Origin: Natronomonas aquatica
Lineage (GTDB): Archaea; Halobacteriota; Halobacteria; Halobacteriales; Haloarculaceae
DNA length: 33,714 nucleotides
Direction: 5' to 3'
NCBI RefSeq assembly: GCF_024449025.1
Contig: NZ_JAHLKM010000027.1
Span: 1 to 33,714, forward strand
The position numbers and the translations under genes were made by a program. The notes beneath the pieces are model-generated. The model was given only the letters and a program-made list of their open reading frames with translations, did no database searches and was not told the origin of the DNA. Positions 7,896-15,785 of the stretch are shown in pieces (position 1 is the stretch's first letter; every line of letters begins with the position of its first letter).

Positions 7896-9061
7896 AACTC
7901 GCGATCGTCGGCGTCGGCCAGGCTGGCGGGAAGATCCTCGATCAGTTGATCGAGTACGACACCACGCGCAACACCGGGTTCGTCGAACACGCTGTCGCCG
8001 TCAACTCCGCGAGGACGGATCTGGCCGGCCTCACGTACGTCCCCGAGGCGGACCGGCTTCTGGTCGGCCAATCGATCGTGAGCGGCCACGGGGCCGGGAC
8101 CGACCCCGAGACCGGCAAGCGGTGTGTCGGCGAGGATATCCACGAGATCGACGACGCGGTCGGCGGCGTCGCCACGAGCGGTATCGACGCGTTCCTCCTT
8201 ATTGCCGGCCTCGGCGGCGGAACCGGCAGCGGCGGCGGCCCGGTCATCGCCGACCACCTGGGCGAGATATACGCCGAGCCGGTCTACGGGCTCGGGATCC
8301 TCCCCTCGACCGACGAGGGTGGGATCTACAACCGCAACGCCGCCAACTCGCTCCAGCGGTTCGCCCGCTCGACTGACAGCCTCCTGCTTTTCGACAACGG
8401 GGCCGCGAAATCGAGCGGCGAGACCCTCTCGGAAGGCTACCGGGAGATCAACGACGAGATCGCCACCCGGTTCGGGAACCTCTTTTCGGCCGGCGAGATC
8501 GATGCGATGGGCGGAGACGTAGCCGAAAGCGTCGTCGACTCCTCGGAGATCATCAACACGCTGGGCGACGGCGGGATCACGTCGATCGGCTACGCGACGG
8601 AGGCCATCGAGACCGACGAGGGCGGCCTGCTCGATCGGTTCCTCGGATCGGACGACGACGATCTCGCGTCGTCCGGGGACGCGACCAACCGGATCACGTC
8701 ACTCGTCCGGCGGGCGACGCTCGGAAAGCTGACGCTGCCGTGTGAGCCCGACAGCGCGGCCCGGGCGCTTTTGATCGTCTCCGGGCCGCCGGAACACCTC
8801 AGCCGAAAGGGTATCGACAGCGCCCGCGACTGGCTCGAAACCGAGACAGACTGCCGGGAAGTCCGGGCCGGCGACTACCCGCTTCCCGACGAGGGTCGGG
8901 TCGCCGCACTCGTCGTACTCTCCGGGGTCACCGAGGTGCCGCGGATCGAGGAAATGCAACAGCTGGCGGTCGAAAGCGACACCGGTCCCGAAGACGACGA
9001 GCAAGACGAGAAGGACTTCGAATCACTGCTGGAATACGGGGACGACGACGGCTCGGAGTGA
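7892..9061 (+). CDS. cetZ: Tubulin/FtsZ-superfamily protein, CetZ family
   Basis: 389 residues. CetZ proteins are GTP-binding, filament-forming relatives of tubulin and FtsZ found in haloarchaea, where CetZ1 controls cell shape and motility. The start MKLAIVGVGQAGGKILDQLIEY (residues 1-22) is the CetZ/FtsZ nucleotide-binding T1 region. The tubulin signature GGGTGSG is at 108-114. GYREINDEIATRFGNLF near 185-200 lies where the GTPase-activating T7 loop is expected. The C-terminal tail is acidic and probably disordered. It lacks the N-terminal extension of FtsZ. Which CetZ subgroup it belongs to cannot be told by eye. A weak GGAG lies 3 bases before the ATG, and the upstream mini-ORF overlaps the start. 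Confidence 0.85.
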   Translation: MKLAIVGVGQAGGKILDQLIEYDTTRNTGFVEHAVAVNSARTDLAGLTYVPEADRLLVGQSIVSGHGAGTDPETGKRCVGEDIHEIDDAVGGVATSGIDAFLLIAGLGGGTGSGGGPVIADHLGEIYAEPVYGLGILPSTDEGGIYNRNAANSLQRFARSTDSLLLFDNGAAKSSGETLSEGYREINDEIATRFGNLFSAGEIDAMGGDVAESVVDSSEIINTLGDGGITSIGYATEAIETDEGGLLDRFLGSDDDDLASSGDATNRITSLVRRATLGKLTLPCEPDSAARALLIVSGPPEHLSRKGIDSARDWLETETDCREVRAGDYPLPDEGRVAALVVLSGVTEVPRIEEMQQLAVESDTGPEDDEQDEKDFESLLEYGDDDGSE

Positions 9062-9158
9062 CCGCCGGTGGTCGGCGGTTCGGTCCCAATCTCTCCCGTC
9101 CGCCTCCCGACTTTGGTCGCCCCCGAAACTTCTTGATCGTTCCCCCCGAGCCAGCCAC

Positions 9159-10412
9159 GTGGCCAGCGCCGCGTCGCTCTCGGAACCGCGGGTACTCGCC
9201 CACGCCAAGCGTCGTCTCTTTCCCGAGGACGGCGACCAGAACGCCTACGCCGTCGTCGACACGCAGTTTTCGACCGCCGAGTGGCTCGCCGAACGGTCGG
9301 TTCCGCCGTCGATTCGCGAACGGCTCGCCCCGTTCAACCACGTCCGGGTCGGGTCGGGATACCCGGATCTCGTCGGCGTCAGATCGCTCGACTCGGAGCT
9401 TCTGGCCGTCGGTCGCTTCGGTGATCGCCCGCCGCTCGTCGCCGTCGAAGCGAAGGGGTACACGACCGGGGGCACTGTCGACGCCGAACGCGGCGTCGTT
9501 CAGGCCTACGACCGGCTGGGCGAGGCCAATGCCGCCTACGTCGCGGCGCCGCTCGCCGCCGTCTCCCGGACCGACCGGACGCTCGCATGCGAACTCAACG
9601 TCGGCGTCCTCGGCGTCGAACCCGACGGCACCGTCACACCGCTGGAACGACCGCGGGTCGTCGGCAACCGGACCGCCGACGAGGCGACCGCCATCCGTTT
9701 TCAGGCGACCGCCCAGGGGGTCGCCGAGAAATCGTTCGGCCTGAATCACCCCAAGAACTATCTCGCGTATCCGCTCGCGCTGTATCATCCCGATGACACC
9801 GAAGAGGTCCTCGAAGAGCGCGTCGTCGGCGCCACCGACAGCGCCCGGACCGGCGCGGCGTTCCTCGGGCTGATCGAGGAGCGGCCAGACGGGGTCGAAC
9901 GGACCCCGCTCGGCGGCGAGGTCGTCCGGTTCGCGCTGGACCGACACGGTACGGTCGACGCCGCCCTCTCGGCCTTCGAGGAATGGCAGGGCTCTCCGGT
10001 TCGGTTCCGCGAACTCGATCCGGCCTGGGGGGCGATGGCGAGACGCGTCGTCTGGGCGTATCCGGCGACGCGGTTGCTCGTCGAGGAGCTTCAGACGATG
10101 TACGACGACGGGATCGTCGACCCCTCGCTCGTGGATCTCCTCGAGTGGCTCGCCGTCGGGCATCCGACGTTCGCCGTCGAGCTGTTCGTCCGTGGCACCG
10201 ACGACGCCCGAAGCCGGGTGCTCACAGCCGACGGCGATTTACGGATCGAGGAACTGAGCGACGGCGAGGTTTTCCATTCACCGACCGTCTTCCAGCTGAA
10301 GGCGATGCTCTTTCACGCCGGCATTCTCGAGGATCGCGGCGCCGAACCGTCCCGGCTCGATCCGACGACCGACAGCTGGCGGCTCCGGAACCCGCTGGAA
10401 CCGCTCCGGTGA
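9159..10412 (+). CDS. Haloarchaeal protein with a PD-(D/E)XK nuclease-like N-terminal domain
   Basis: 417 residues from a GTG start. Residues 60-100 contain the pattern GYPD70-LVGV followed by LVAVE97-A-K99, the spacing and hydrophobic context of a PD-(D/E)XK nuclease core. GVVQAYDRLGEANAAYVAAPL follows, as in nucleases that bind DNA through helices after the core. The C-terminal half (from about residue 215) includes FGLNHPKNYLAYPLALYHPDD and probable helical DNA-binding or regulatory segments, ending in a winged-helix-like stretch (DGEVFHSPTVFQLKAMLFHAGIL). I cannot match it to a named family. It follows cetZ by 97 bases in the same direction. A nuclease role is inference from the motif only. 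Confidence 0.6.
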   Translation: MASAASLSEPRVLAHAKRRLFPEDGDQNAYAVVDTQFSTAEWLAERSVPPSIRERLAPFNHVRVGSGYPDLVGVRSLDSELLAVGRFGDRPPLVAVEAKGYTTGGTVDAERGVVQAYDRLGEANAAYVAAPLAAVSRTDRTLACELNVGVLGVEPDGTVTPLERPRVVGNRTADEATAIRFQATAQGVAEKSFGLNHPKNYLAYPLALYHPDDTEEVLEERVVGATDSARTGAAFLGLIEERPDGVERTPLGGEVVRFALDRHGTVDAALSAFEEWQGSPVRFRELDPAWGAMARRVVWAYPATRLLVEELQTMYDDGIVDPSLVDLLEWLAVGHPTFAVELFVRGTDDARSRVLTADGDLRIEELSDGEVFHSPTVFQLKAMLFHAGILEDRGAEPSRLDPTTDSWRLRNPLEPLR

Positions 10413-10509
10413 GAGCGCCGCTGTCCCGTTCGGGTTCGGCTGTCCCCGATACCCGTCCGGACGGCGGGTCGGCCGACGGATCTTTCGGCCCGCCGCCCGT
10501 CGATGGTGT

Positions 10510-10953
10510 ATGTCGAGTGTCAGCGACACCTACATCGAGAACCGCCAGCGGGTCCAGCCGACCCACACGAACAACCACGCATCGGCCCACGGGGGCAACG
10601 TCGTCAAGTGGATGGACGAGGTGGGGGCGATGTCCGCCATGCGTCACGCGGGCGAGACGTGCGTTACTGCCCGTATCGATGAGCTCAATTTCAAGCGCCC
10701 GGTTCCCCAGGGGGACACCTGCGTGATCGAATCATACGCCTACGCGGCTGGCCGAACGAGCGTCCGGGTCCGCCTCCGGGCGTTCCGCGAGTCGCCCCGA
10801 ACCGGCGACCGGGAGGGGACGACCGACTCGCATTTCGTCTTCGTCGCGGTCGACGGCGATGGAGAGCCCGTTCCGGTGCCGGAACTGACCGCCGAGAGCG
10901 ATCGCTGTCGGGAGTTGCGTGCCGCAGCACTCGAGGCCGAGCCGACCGGGTGA
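10510..10953 (+). CDS. Acyl-CoA thioesterase, hotdog fold (YciA/BFIT-like)
   Basis: 147 residues. Hotdog thioesterases release free acid and CoA from acyl-CoA. The family pattern is clear: THTNNHASAHGGNVVKWMDEVGAMSAMRHAG at about residues 18-48, where the central helix with its Asp/Glu forms the active site. ARIDELNFKRPVPQGD near 55-70 matches the conserved strand region of the acyl-CoA hydrolase group. The protein is single-domain and of normal length for one hotdog unit, so it should act as an oligomer. Acyl chain length cannot be inferred. Confidence 0.82.
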   Translation: MSSVSDTYIENRQRVQPTHTNNHASAHGGNVVKWMDEVGAMSAMRHAGETCVTARIDELNFKRPVPQGDTCVIESYAYAAGRTSVRVRLRAFRESPRTGDREGTTDSHFVFVAVDGDGEPVPVPELTAESDRCRELRAAALEAEPTG

Positions 10954-11014
10954 GAGCCGCCCTACCGCCGAACCAGGAACCCACGATGCCGGACGGTCGT
11001 GACCGACGAGTCGG

Positions 11015-12193
11015 TCAGTTCAGGCCGCTCGTCCCAGCCTGATCGATGACGGTGTGTTCGGTCTGGTTCTCCCGGACGTACCCCCAGTCGATCTCTACTC
11101 CCAGCCCGGGCCCCGACGGAACGCCAACCGACCCGTCCTCGAGCCGTTCGACGTCCCCGTCGAACCCCCGCTCGGTCATCCAGTCGAACTCTGGGTGGAG
11201 CAATCCGTGCTCGTGGTACGTGTTGTTCCGGATCGCGCTGAGACAGTGCAGGTGGGCGGGTCCCCCCACGTGGAGTTCGACATCGATGCCGAACGCTTCG
11301 GCGAGTCTGGCGATCTTCATCACGCCGGTTATTCCCCCGTCCAGATGTGCATCCCCGCGAACGAGATCGAGCCAGCCCGACCGTAGATGGTCGGCCCGCC
11401 CGAACGGGCCGCTCCGAACGTGCTCACAGCCCAGGATCGGCGTCGAGAGTTCGTCGGCGAGTTTCCCCGTACTGTACCCGCTTTGGCCCGTATCGGCCAG
11501 CGGGTCCTCGTACCAGTAGAACCCTAGCTCGTCGAGAACGGTTCCGACCCGGATCGCGTCCGTATAGATCTCGTACTCGCTGGCCGGATCGAGCATCAGG
11601 TCCATCCGATCGCCGACGCGGTCCGCAACGGCCCGACAGAGCTCGATATCCTTCTGTGAGTCGCCCCAGGGATGTATCTTGAATCCCGAATACCCGTCCT
11701 CCAGACATGCCTCCGCGTAGTCGGCGTACGCCTCCGCCGAATCGAGTCCGTCCGGCTCCTCGTCTGGGTGCGCGGTCGAAGCGTATGCCGGGATCCGTTC
11801 CCGATACCCGCCCAGTAGCGTAGAGATGCTTTCCTCGTAATAGGTCCCGGCGAGATCCCACAGCGCGATATCGATCGGCCCCATCCCGAGGTGATCCGTA
11901 TGCCGAAACGCCTGCCAGAGTTGCTGCCAGATCCGTTCCCGTTCGAGGGGGTCGGCACCGATGAGAAACTCCGGTGTAGCCATCTCGATCTGTGTCACCA
12001 TCGGCGGCACCTGCATGAACCCCCGATAGTGGCCCTCGATTCCGGTGTCCGTCCGTATCGTCAGCACGAACCCTGGCTGTTCCAACATGTTCCCCCTTTC
12101 GTATACCTGATGTCCGTCCCTCGTGCCGACGTTCTCAAGGCGGTATACGAACTCGTGTATCTCTACCTCGTCTATTATCATACCAACGACCAT
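11015..12193 (-). CDS. Enolase-superfamily enzyme, mandelate racemase/muconate lactonizing group
   Basis: 392 residues. Enzymes of this group abstract the proton alpha to a carboxylate, most often to dehydrate a sugar acid. With the start at 12193 the predicted active site is complete. It has K172-x-H174 (FKIHPWG), metal ligands D202 (MLDPAS), E229 (YWYEDPL) and E257 (GCEHV), and the D281/H308 pair (RGDAHLDGG, ELHVGG) of the mandelate-racemase subgroup. The substrate is unknown. The start is chosen because a GGGAGGG ribosome-binding site lies just before MVVGMIIDEV; an alternative start is four codons later. A VOC-family gene lies 50 bases upstream on the same strand and may be co-transcribed, although a CTTTTTCATATC stretch between them could be a separate promoter. 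Confidence 0.85.
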   Translation of the reverse strand: MVVGMIIDEVEIHEFVYRLENVGTRDGHQVYERGNMLEQPGFVLTIRTDTGIEGHYRGFMQVPPMVTQIEMATPEFLIGADPLERERIWQQLWQAFRHTDHLGMGPIDIALWDLAGTYYEESISTLLGGYRERIPAYASTAHPDEEPDGLDSAEAYADYAEACLEDGYSGFKIHPWGDSQKDIELCRAVADRVGDRMDLMLDPASEYEIYTDAIRVGTVLDELGFYWYEDPLADTGQSGYSTGKLADELSTPILGCEHVRSGPFGRADHLRSGWLDLVRGDAHLDGGITGVMKIARLAEAFGIDVELHVGGPAHLHCLSAIRNNTYHEHGLLHPEFDWMTERGFDGDVERLEDGSVGVPSGPGLGVEIDWGYVRENQTEHTVIDQAGTSGLN

Positions 12194-12243
12194 TCCCTCC
12201 CGATATGAAAAAGCTTCCTCAGCCTCACACGCTAGCGGCGGGA

Positions 12244-12648
12244 TCAACGGTGACGGTGCTCGAGCAGTTCGATCCGGACACCGGCCGGGTCGGCGAAGAA
12301 CGCGATTTTCAGGTCACCGAAGACGGACGGCTCCATGATGAAGTCGATCCCGGCCGCCGTGAGTTCCTGGTGGGCCTGATCGATGTCATCGACGACGAAT
12401 CCGAAGTGGAGAAATCCGGGTGGGATCTCACTGCTCAACCCGGCGGCCTCGTAAGGTGCCCGATCGAATAGGTATACTCGCTTGTCCGCGACCTCGAGCG
12501 CCGCGTAATTGACCGCCGTCGCACCAGCCCCACTATCGGCATCCCCTCGCTCCAAGAGTTCGGCATCGAAGTGCTCGCGGTAAAACGTAGCGCACTCGTC
12601 GATGTCTTCGACCTTCAACGCCACGTGGAAGAACGACTCAGGCTCCAT
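12244..12648 (-). CDS. VOC-family metalloprotein (glyoxalase/dioxygenase fold)
   Basis: 134 residues. Two beta-alpha-beta-beta-beta modules are visible: FFHVALKVEDIDECATFYREHFDAELL (residues 6-32) and FLHFGFVVDDIDQAHQELTAAGI (about 80-102). Likely metal ligands are H8, H81 and the Glu of GVRIELLEH near the end. VOC enzymes include glyoxalase I, methylmalonyl-CoA epimerase and ring-cleaving dioxygenases; the sequence alone does not choose between them. The start at 12648 has a GAGGAG ribosome-binding site 3 bases upstream and an AATATTTG TATA-like box about 27 bases upstream. The open frame extends to 13035, but that part is read through tRNA-derived repeats and is not real coding. Confidence 0.78.
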   Translation of the reverse strand: MEPESFFHVALKVEDIDECATFYREHFDAELLERGDADSGAGATAVNYAALEVADKRVYLFDRAPYEAAGLSSEIPPGFLHFGFVVDDIDQAHQELTAAGIDFIMEPSVFGDLKIAFFADPAGVRIELLEHRHR

Positions 12649-12849
12649 AGCTCCTCGATGGCTGCCATCTTCAAATATTTCCGGTCGACGGAACGCGACC
12701 GTCCCCTCCGTGACGTTGAGACCCTTGGCCACGTGTTCAACGAACGGATCGAACATGTGAGGACCCGCGGCACGCCGGGAGTGAGTAAATCCGAAAAGGT
12801 TGCGACGTTCGGCGAGGGAATGGCTGAACGAGCGAAGCGAGTGAGAAAG

Positions 12850-12927
12850 TGGACTCGCCGGGATTTGAACCAGAGGAAGACGGTCGCCTCGCTCCGCTCG
12901 ACGCTGCGACTTCCAGGGTTCAAATCC
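12850..12927. repeat. Rearranged copies of the tRNA-Ala 3' end forming a long hairpin
   Basis: Bases 12850-12871 repeat exactly the 22 bases 12994-13015 at the 3' end of the tRNA-Ala gene (T-arm and acceptor strand), 144 bases away and in the same orientation. A second, inverted piece (GGTTCAAATCC, 12917-12927) pairs with 12861-12871. Inside it GGAAG (12875-12879) faces CTTCC (12910-12914). The whole 12861-12927 stretch can thus fold into one hairpin whose arms are T-arm sequence. The flanks contain GCGAAGCGAG-type simple motifs common in haloarchaea. The rest of 12649-12993 has no gene that I can support. A scar of past integration at the tRNA is the likeliest origin. Confidence 0.7.
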
Positions 12928-12993
12928 GCGCGCCCGCTTCGCTCGCGCTCGGCTCGTTCGTTCTCGTACCCTCGTAGAAGTCGGTCGCTCCGA

Positions 12994-13065
12994 TGGACTC
13001 GCCGGGATTTGAACCCGGGGCCTCTCCCATGCCAAGGGAGTGATCTACCGCTGATCTACGAGCCC
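12994..13065 (-). tRNA. tRNA-Ala (anticodon GGC)
   Basis: 72 bases with the CCA end not encoded. The acceptor stem is GGGCTCG/CGAGTCC, including the G3-U70 wobble pair that identifies alanine tRNAs. The anticodon arm is CTCCC-TTGGCAT-GGGAG, giving anticodon GGC for GCC/GCU codons. The T-arm is CCGGG-TTCAAAT-CCCGG. A GGTTTATGA element about 35 bases upstream on the minus strand is a likely promoter. Its 3' end is repeated nearby (12850-12871). Confidence 0.95.
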
Positions 13066-13256
13066 GCGATCCATCGAACAGTATCCCGAGACGATTCATA
13101 AACCCATCGAAGCCGCAGGCACCGTGCGGCACCGTCTCACAGCCGGGCGGACGTCTCGCGTCCCGCACCAGCCGCTTCGGCCCGTTTCTTTGGGACGGAG
13201 CGGCGGGGTACGACGGCCGACCCAAACATTATTGAAAATTGGCCCGAGGGGCGGAT

Positions 13257-14231
13257 ATGGAGTACACCAGCCTCGGGAGTACTGGCATGGACGTCAGTAA
13301 GCTCTGTCTGGGCTGTAACAGCTTCGGTGACCGTCACGAATGGATGCTCGACAGGGAGGAGAGTCTCGAGATCATCGAGCGCGCGATCGAACTCGGCGTC
13401 AACTTCTTCGATACGGCGAACAACTACTCCTTCGGGAAATCGGAGGAGATACTGGGCGAAGCGCTTCGGGAGCACGACCGTGACGAGATGGTCGTCGGGT
13501 CGAAGGTGTACTTCCAGGTCGATCCGGACAACCCCAACTCGGGGGGGCTCTCTCGGAAGACGATCACCCAGGAGTTGGATAATACGCTGGATCGTCTGGG
13601 CCTGGACACGCTGGATCTGTACCAGATCCATCGATGGGACGAGGACACGGACATCGAGGTGACGATGCGGGCTCTCGACGACACGATCCGTCAGGGCAAA
13701 ACCCGGTACGTCGGGGCAAGCACAATGTGGGCCCACCAGTTCGCCGACGCGTTGCATACGAGCGATTCGCTCGGACTCGAGCGGTTTGCGACGATGCAAA
13801 ACCATTACAACCTGGTCTACCGCGAGGAGGAGCGCGAGATGCTCCCGTTGTGCAGTCGCGAGGGTATCGGCGTCATGACGTGGAGTCCGCTCGCTCGTGG
13901 GTTTCTCGCTCGCCCCCACGCGAAAACGACCACGACCCGTGCCGAAACGGACGATATCCTCAAAGAGCGGGCGGCGGTGTACCGGTCGCGTGGCGGTGAA
14001 GAAATAAACGAGCGGGTCGCCGACCTCGCCGCCGAAAAGGGGGTGTCGATGGCCCAGATCAGTCTGGCGTGGCAACTCCACGGAGACTGGATAGATACGC
14101 CGATCATCGGAACGACGAGCGTCGAGCACCTCGAGGACGCGGTCGAGGCTGTCGATCTCTCGCTTTCGGACTCCGACATCGCGTACCTCGAGGAGCCATA
14201 CGAGCCGGGTCGAATCCTCGGACACTCTTGA
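13257..14231 (+). CDS. Aldo/keto reductase
   Basis: 324 residues from the ATG at 13257, with an ACATTATTG TATA-like box about 27 bases upstream. It is an NADPH-dependent carbonyl reductase with a TIM-barrel fold. The catalytic tetrad is intact: D52 (FFDTANNYS), Y57, K83 (VGSKVY) and H125 (YQIHRW). The C-terminal cofactor region includes SPLARGFLARPHA and TPIIGTTSVEHLEDAVEA. It resembles the YccK/Gfo-like, potassium-channel beta-subunit group with the conserved start YTSLGSTGMDVSKLCLGCNSFG. The substrate is not inferable. An upstream TTG at 13239 is in frame but lies at the promoter. Confidence 0.9.
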   Translation: MEYTSLGSTGMDVSKLCLGCNSFGDRHEWMLDREESLEIIERAIELGVNFFDTANNYSFGKSEEILGEALREHDRDEMVVGSKVYFQVDPDNPNSGGLSRKTITQELDNTLDRLGLDTLDLYQIHRWDEDTDIEVTMRALDDTIRQGKTRYVGASTMWAHQFADALHTSDSLGLERFATMQNHYNLVYREEEREMLPLCSREGIGVMTWSPLARGFLARPHAKTTTTRAETDDILKERAAVYRSRGGEEINERVADLAAEKGVSMAQISLAWQLHGDWIDTPIIGTTSVEHLEDAVEAVDLSLSDSDIAYLEEPYEPGRILGHS

Positions 14232-14300
14232 ACGAGAACCACAGCGGCGGATCGTCGGATCTCCGTTAGAGTCAAACACCTGCCCCGGGAAACGAGACAC

Positions 14301-14717
14301 ATGAGCACGGAGCAGGAGCAGCGAACCATCCGGTGTCTGGTGGCGAAGGTCGGCCTCGACGGCCACGATCGGGGGGCCCACGTCATCGCGCGGGCGTTCC
14401 GCGACGCCGGGTTCGAGGTCATCTACTCGGGGCTGCACAAATCGCCGGACGACATCGTACAGGCGGCCGTCCAGGAGGACGTCGACGTGCTGGGCATCTC
14501 GATCCTCTCGGGGGCCCACGACACGCTCGTCCCGAAGATCATGGACGGGCTCGGTGAGTACGACGCCTTCGAGGACACGCTGGTGATCGTCGGCGGGATC
14601 ATCCCCGAAGACGACCGCGAGGAGCTCTATGAGGCCGGGGTCGCGGAGATCTTCGGCCCCGGCGCGTCGATGGCGGAGACGATCGAGTTCGTCCGCGAGA
14701 ACGCTCCCGAACGATAG
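14301..14717 (+). CDS. mcmA2: Methylmalonyl-CoA mutase, B12-binding (small) subunit
   Basis: 138 residues. It binds adenosylcobalamin for the rearrangement of methylmalonyl-CoA to succinyl-CoA. The base-off/His-on motif D-x-H-x-x-G is present as D20-G-H22-D-R-G25 (KVGLDGHDRGAHVIARAF). LGISILSGAHDTLVP near 75-89 and VIVGGIIPEDD near 100-110 complete the flavodoxin-like fold. In archaea this domain is a separate protein; the large catalytic subunit is not in this window. The ATG of meaB follows its stop directly with no gap, so the two are one operon. Confidence 0.92.
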   Translation: MSTEQEQRTIRCLVAKVGLDGHDRGAHVIARAFRDAGFEVIYSGLHKSPDDIVQAAVQEDVDVLGISILSGAHDTLVPKIMDGLGEYDAFEDTLVIVGGIIPEDDREELYEAGVAEIFGPGASMAETIEFVRENAPER

Positions 14718-15764
14718 ATGGCGGGTGAGGACACCCTCGTCGACGAGCTGTTGGCCGGGAAACACCGGGCGCTCGCTCGCGTGATCACGAAGATCGAGAA
14801 CCGCTCGCCGGGGTATCGCGATCTCGTCTCACAGCTGCACGACCACACCGGCGACGCGGAGGTCATCGGGATCACCGGCTCGCCGGGGGCGGGGAAATCG
14901 ACGCTCGTCGACAAGATGGCCGCGACCTACCGGGAACGCGGCGAGACGGTCGGCGTCATCGCCATCGATCCGTCCTCTCCGTTTACCGGCGGGGCCGTGC
15001 TGGGCGACCGAATCCGGATGGGCTCGAACGTCGGCGACATGGACGTTTTCTTCCGATCGATGTCGGCCCGGGGATCGCTGGGGGGGCTTTCGACGGCGAC
15101 GACGGACGCGGTGAAGGCGCTCGACGCCTTCGGCAAGGACAAAGTCATCGTCGAGACCGTCGGCGCGGGCCAAAACGAGATCGAGATCGTCAAGACCGCC
15201 GACACCGTTGCCGTGCTGGTTCCGCCCGGCTCCGGCGACGACGTCCAGATGCTCAAGGCCGGCATCCTAGAGATCGCCGACATCTTCGTCGTCAACAAAG
15301 CCGACATGGACGGTGCCGACCGGACGGTGATGGAGCTCCGGGAGATGGTCGAGATGCGCGATGCGTCCCCTATGGCGGGCCACCACGGGGCCGACGCCAT
15401 GGCGAGCGAAGATACCGAACCGGCGGACGAGGAGACGGGGTGGGAGCCACGGATCATCGAGACGGTCGCAAAGACCGGCGAGGGTGTCGAGGAGTTCCTC
15501 GGTACGATCGCCGACCATACGGCGTGGCTCACCGAGAGCGGCGAACTCGAGTCCCAGACCCGGAAACGCTACGAGGCCGAGATCAAAACGCTGCTCAGAG
15601 AGGACACGGCGGCGCTCTTAGAGGAAGAACTGGCTGCCCGTGGCGGGCTCGAGACCTACGTTGATCGGGTTCTCGACCGAAAGACCGACCCCTATTCGGT
15701 AGCCGACGAACTCGTCGCACCGATCGCGGCCTGCGTTCGGGAACGACGCGAGAACGGGGACTGA
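14718..15764 (+). CDS. meaB: Methylmalonyl-CoA mutase-associated GTPase MeaB
   Basis: 348 residues. This G3E-family GTPase protects and reloads the mutase with cofactor (MeaB/ArgK). Walker A is GSPGAGKS at 54-61. The switch regions are DPSSPFTGGAVLGDR near 84-98 and ETVGAGQ at 146-152, and NKAD at 193-196 gives guanine specificity. A C-terminal helical dimerisation arm ends in DPYSVADELVAPI. An insertion of about 30 acidic residues (MAGHHGADAMASEDTEPADE) follows the NKAD motif, probably a haloadaptive loop. It begins immediately after the stop of the B12-binding subunit. Confidence 0.94.
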   Translation: MAGEDTLVDELLAGKHRALARVITKIENRSPGYRDLVSQLHDHTGDAEVIGITGSPGAGKSTLVDKMAATYRERGETVGVIAIDPSSPFTGGAVLGDRIRMGSNVGDMDVFFRSMSARGSLGGLSTATTDAVKALDAFGKDKVIVETVGAGQNEIEIVKTADTVAVLVPPGSGDDVQMLKAGILEIADIFVVNKADMDGADRTVMELREMVEMRDASPMAGHHGADAMASEDTEPADEETGWEPRIIETVAKTGEGVEEFLGTIADHTAWLTESGELESQTRKRYEAEIKTLLREDTAALLEEELAARGGLETYVDRVLDRKTDPYSVADELVAPIAACVRERRENGD

Positions 15765-15785
15765 CGACGAGGAAGGCGGGACCTG

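Noticed and set aside
8928-10163. Long minus-strand ORF opposite the PD-(D/E)XK-like gene
   Set aside because: It is a GC-driven shadow frame: Arg-rich translation, no family resemblance, fully overlapped by a better supported gene.
12649-13035. N-terminal extension of the VOC protein up to 13035
   Set aside because: It would be translated through tRNA-Ala and its repeat copies. The start at 12648 has a ribosome-binding site and promoter at proper distances.
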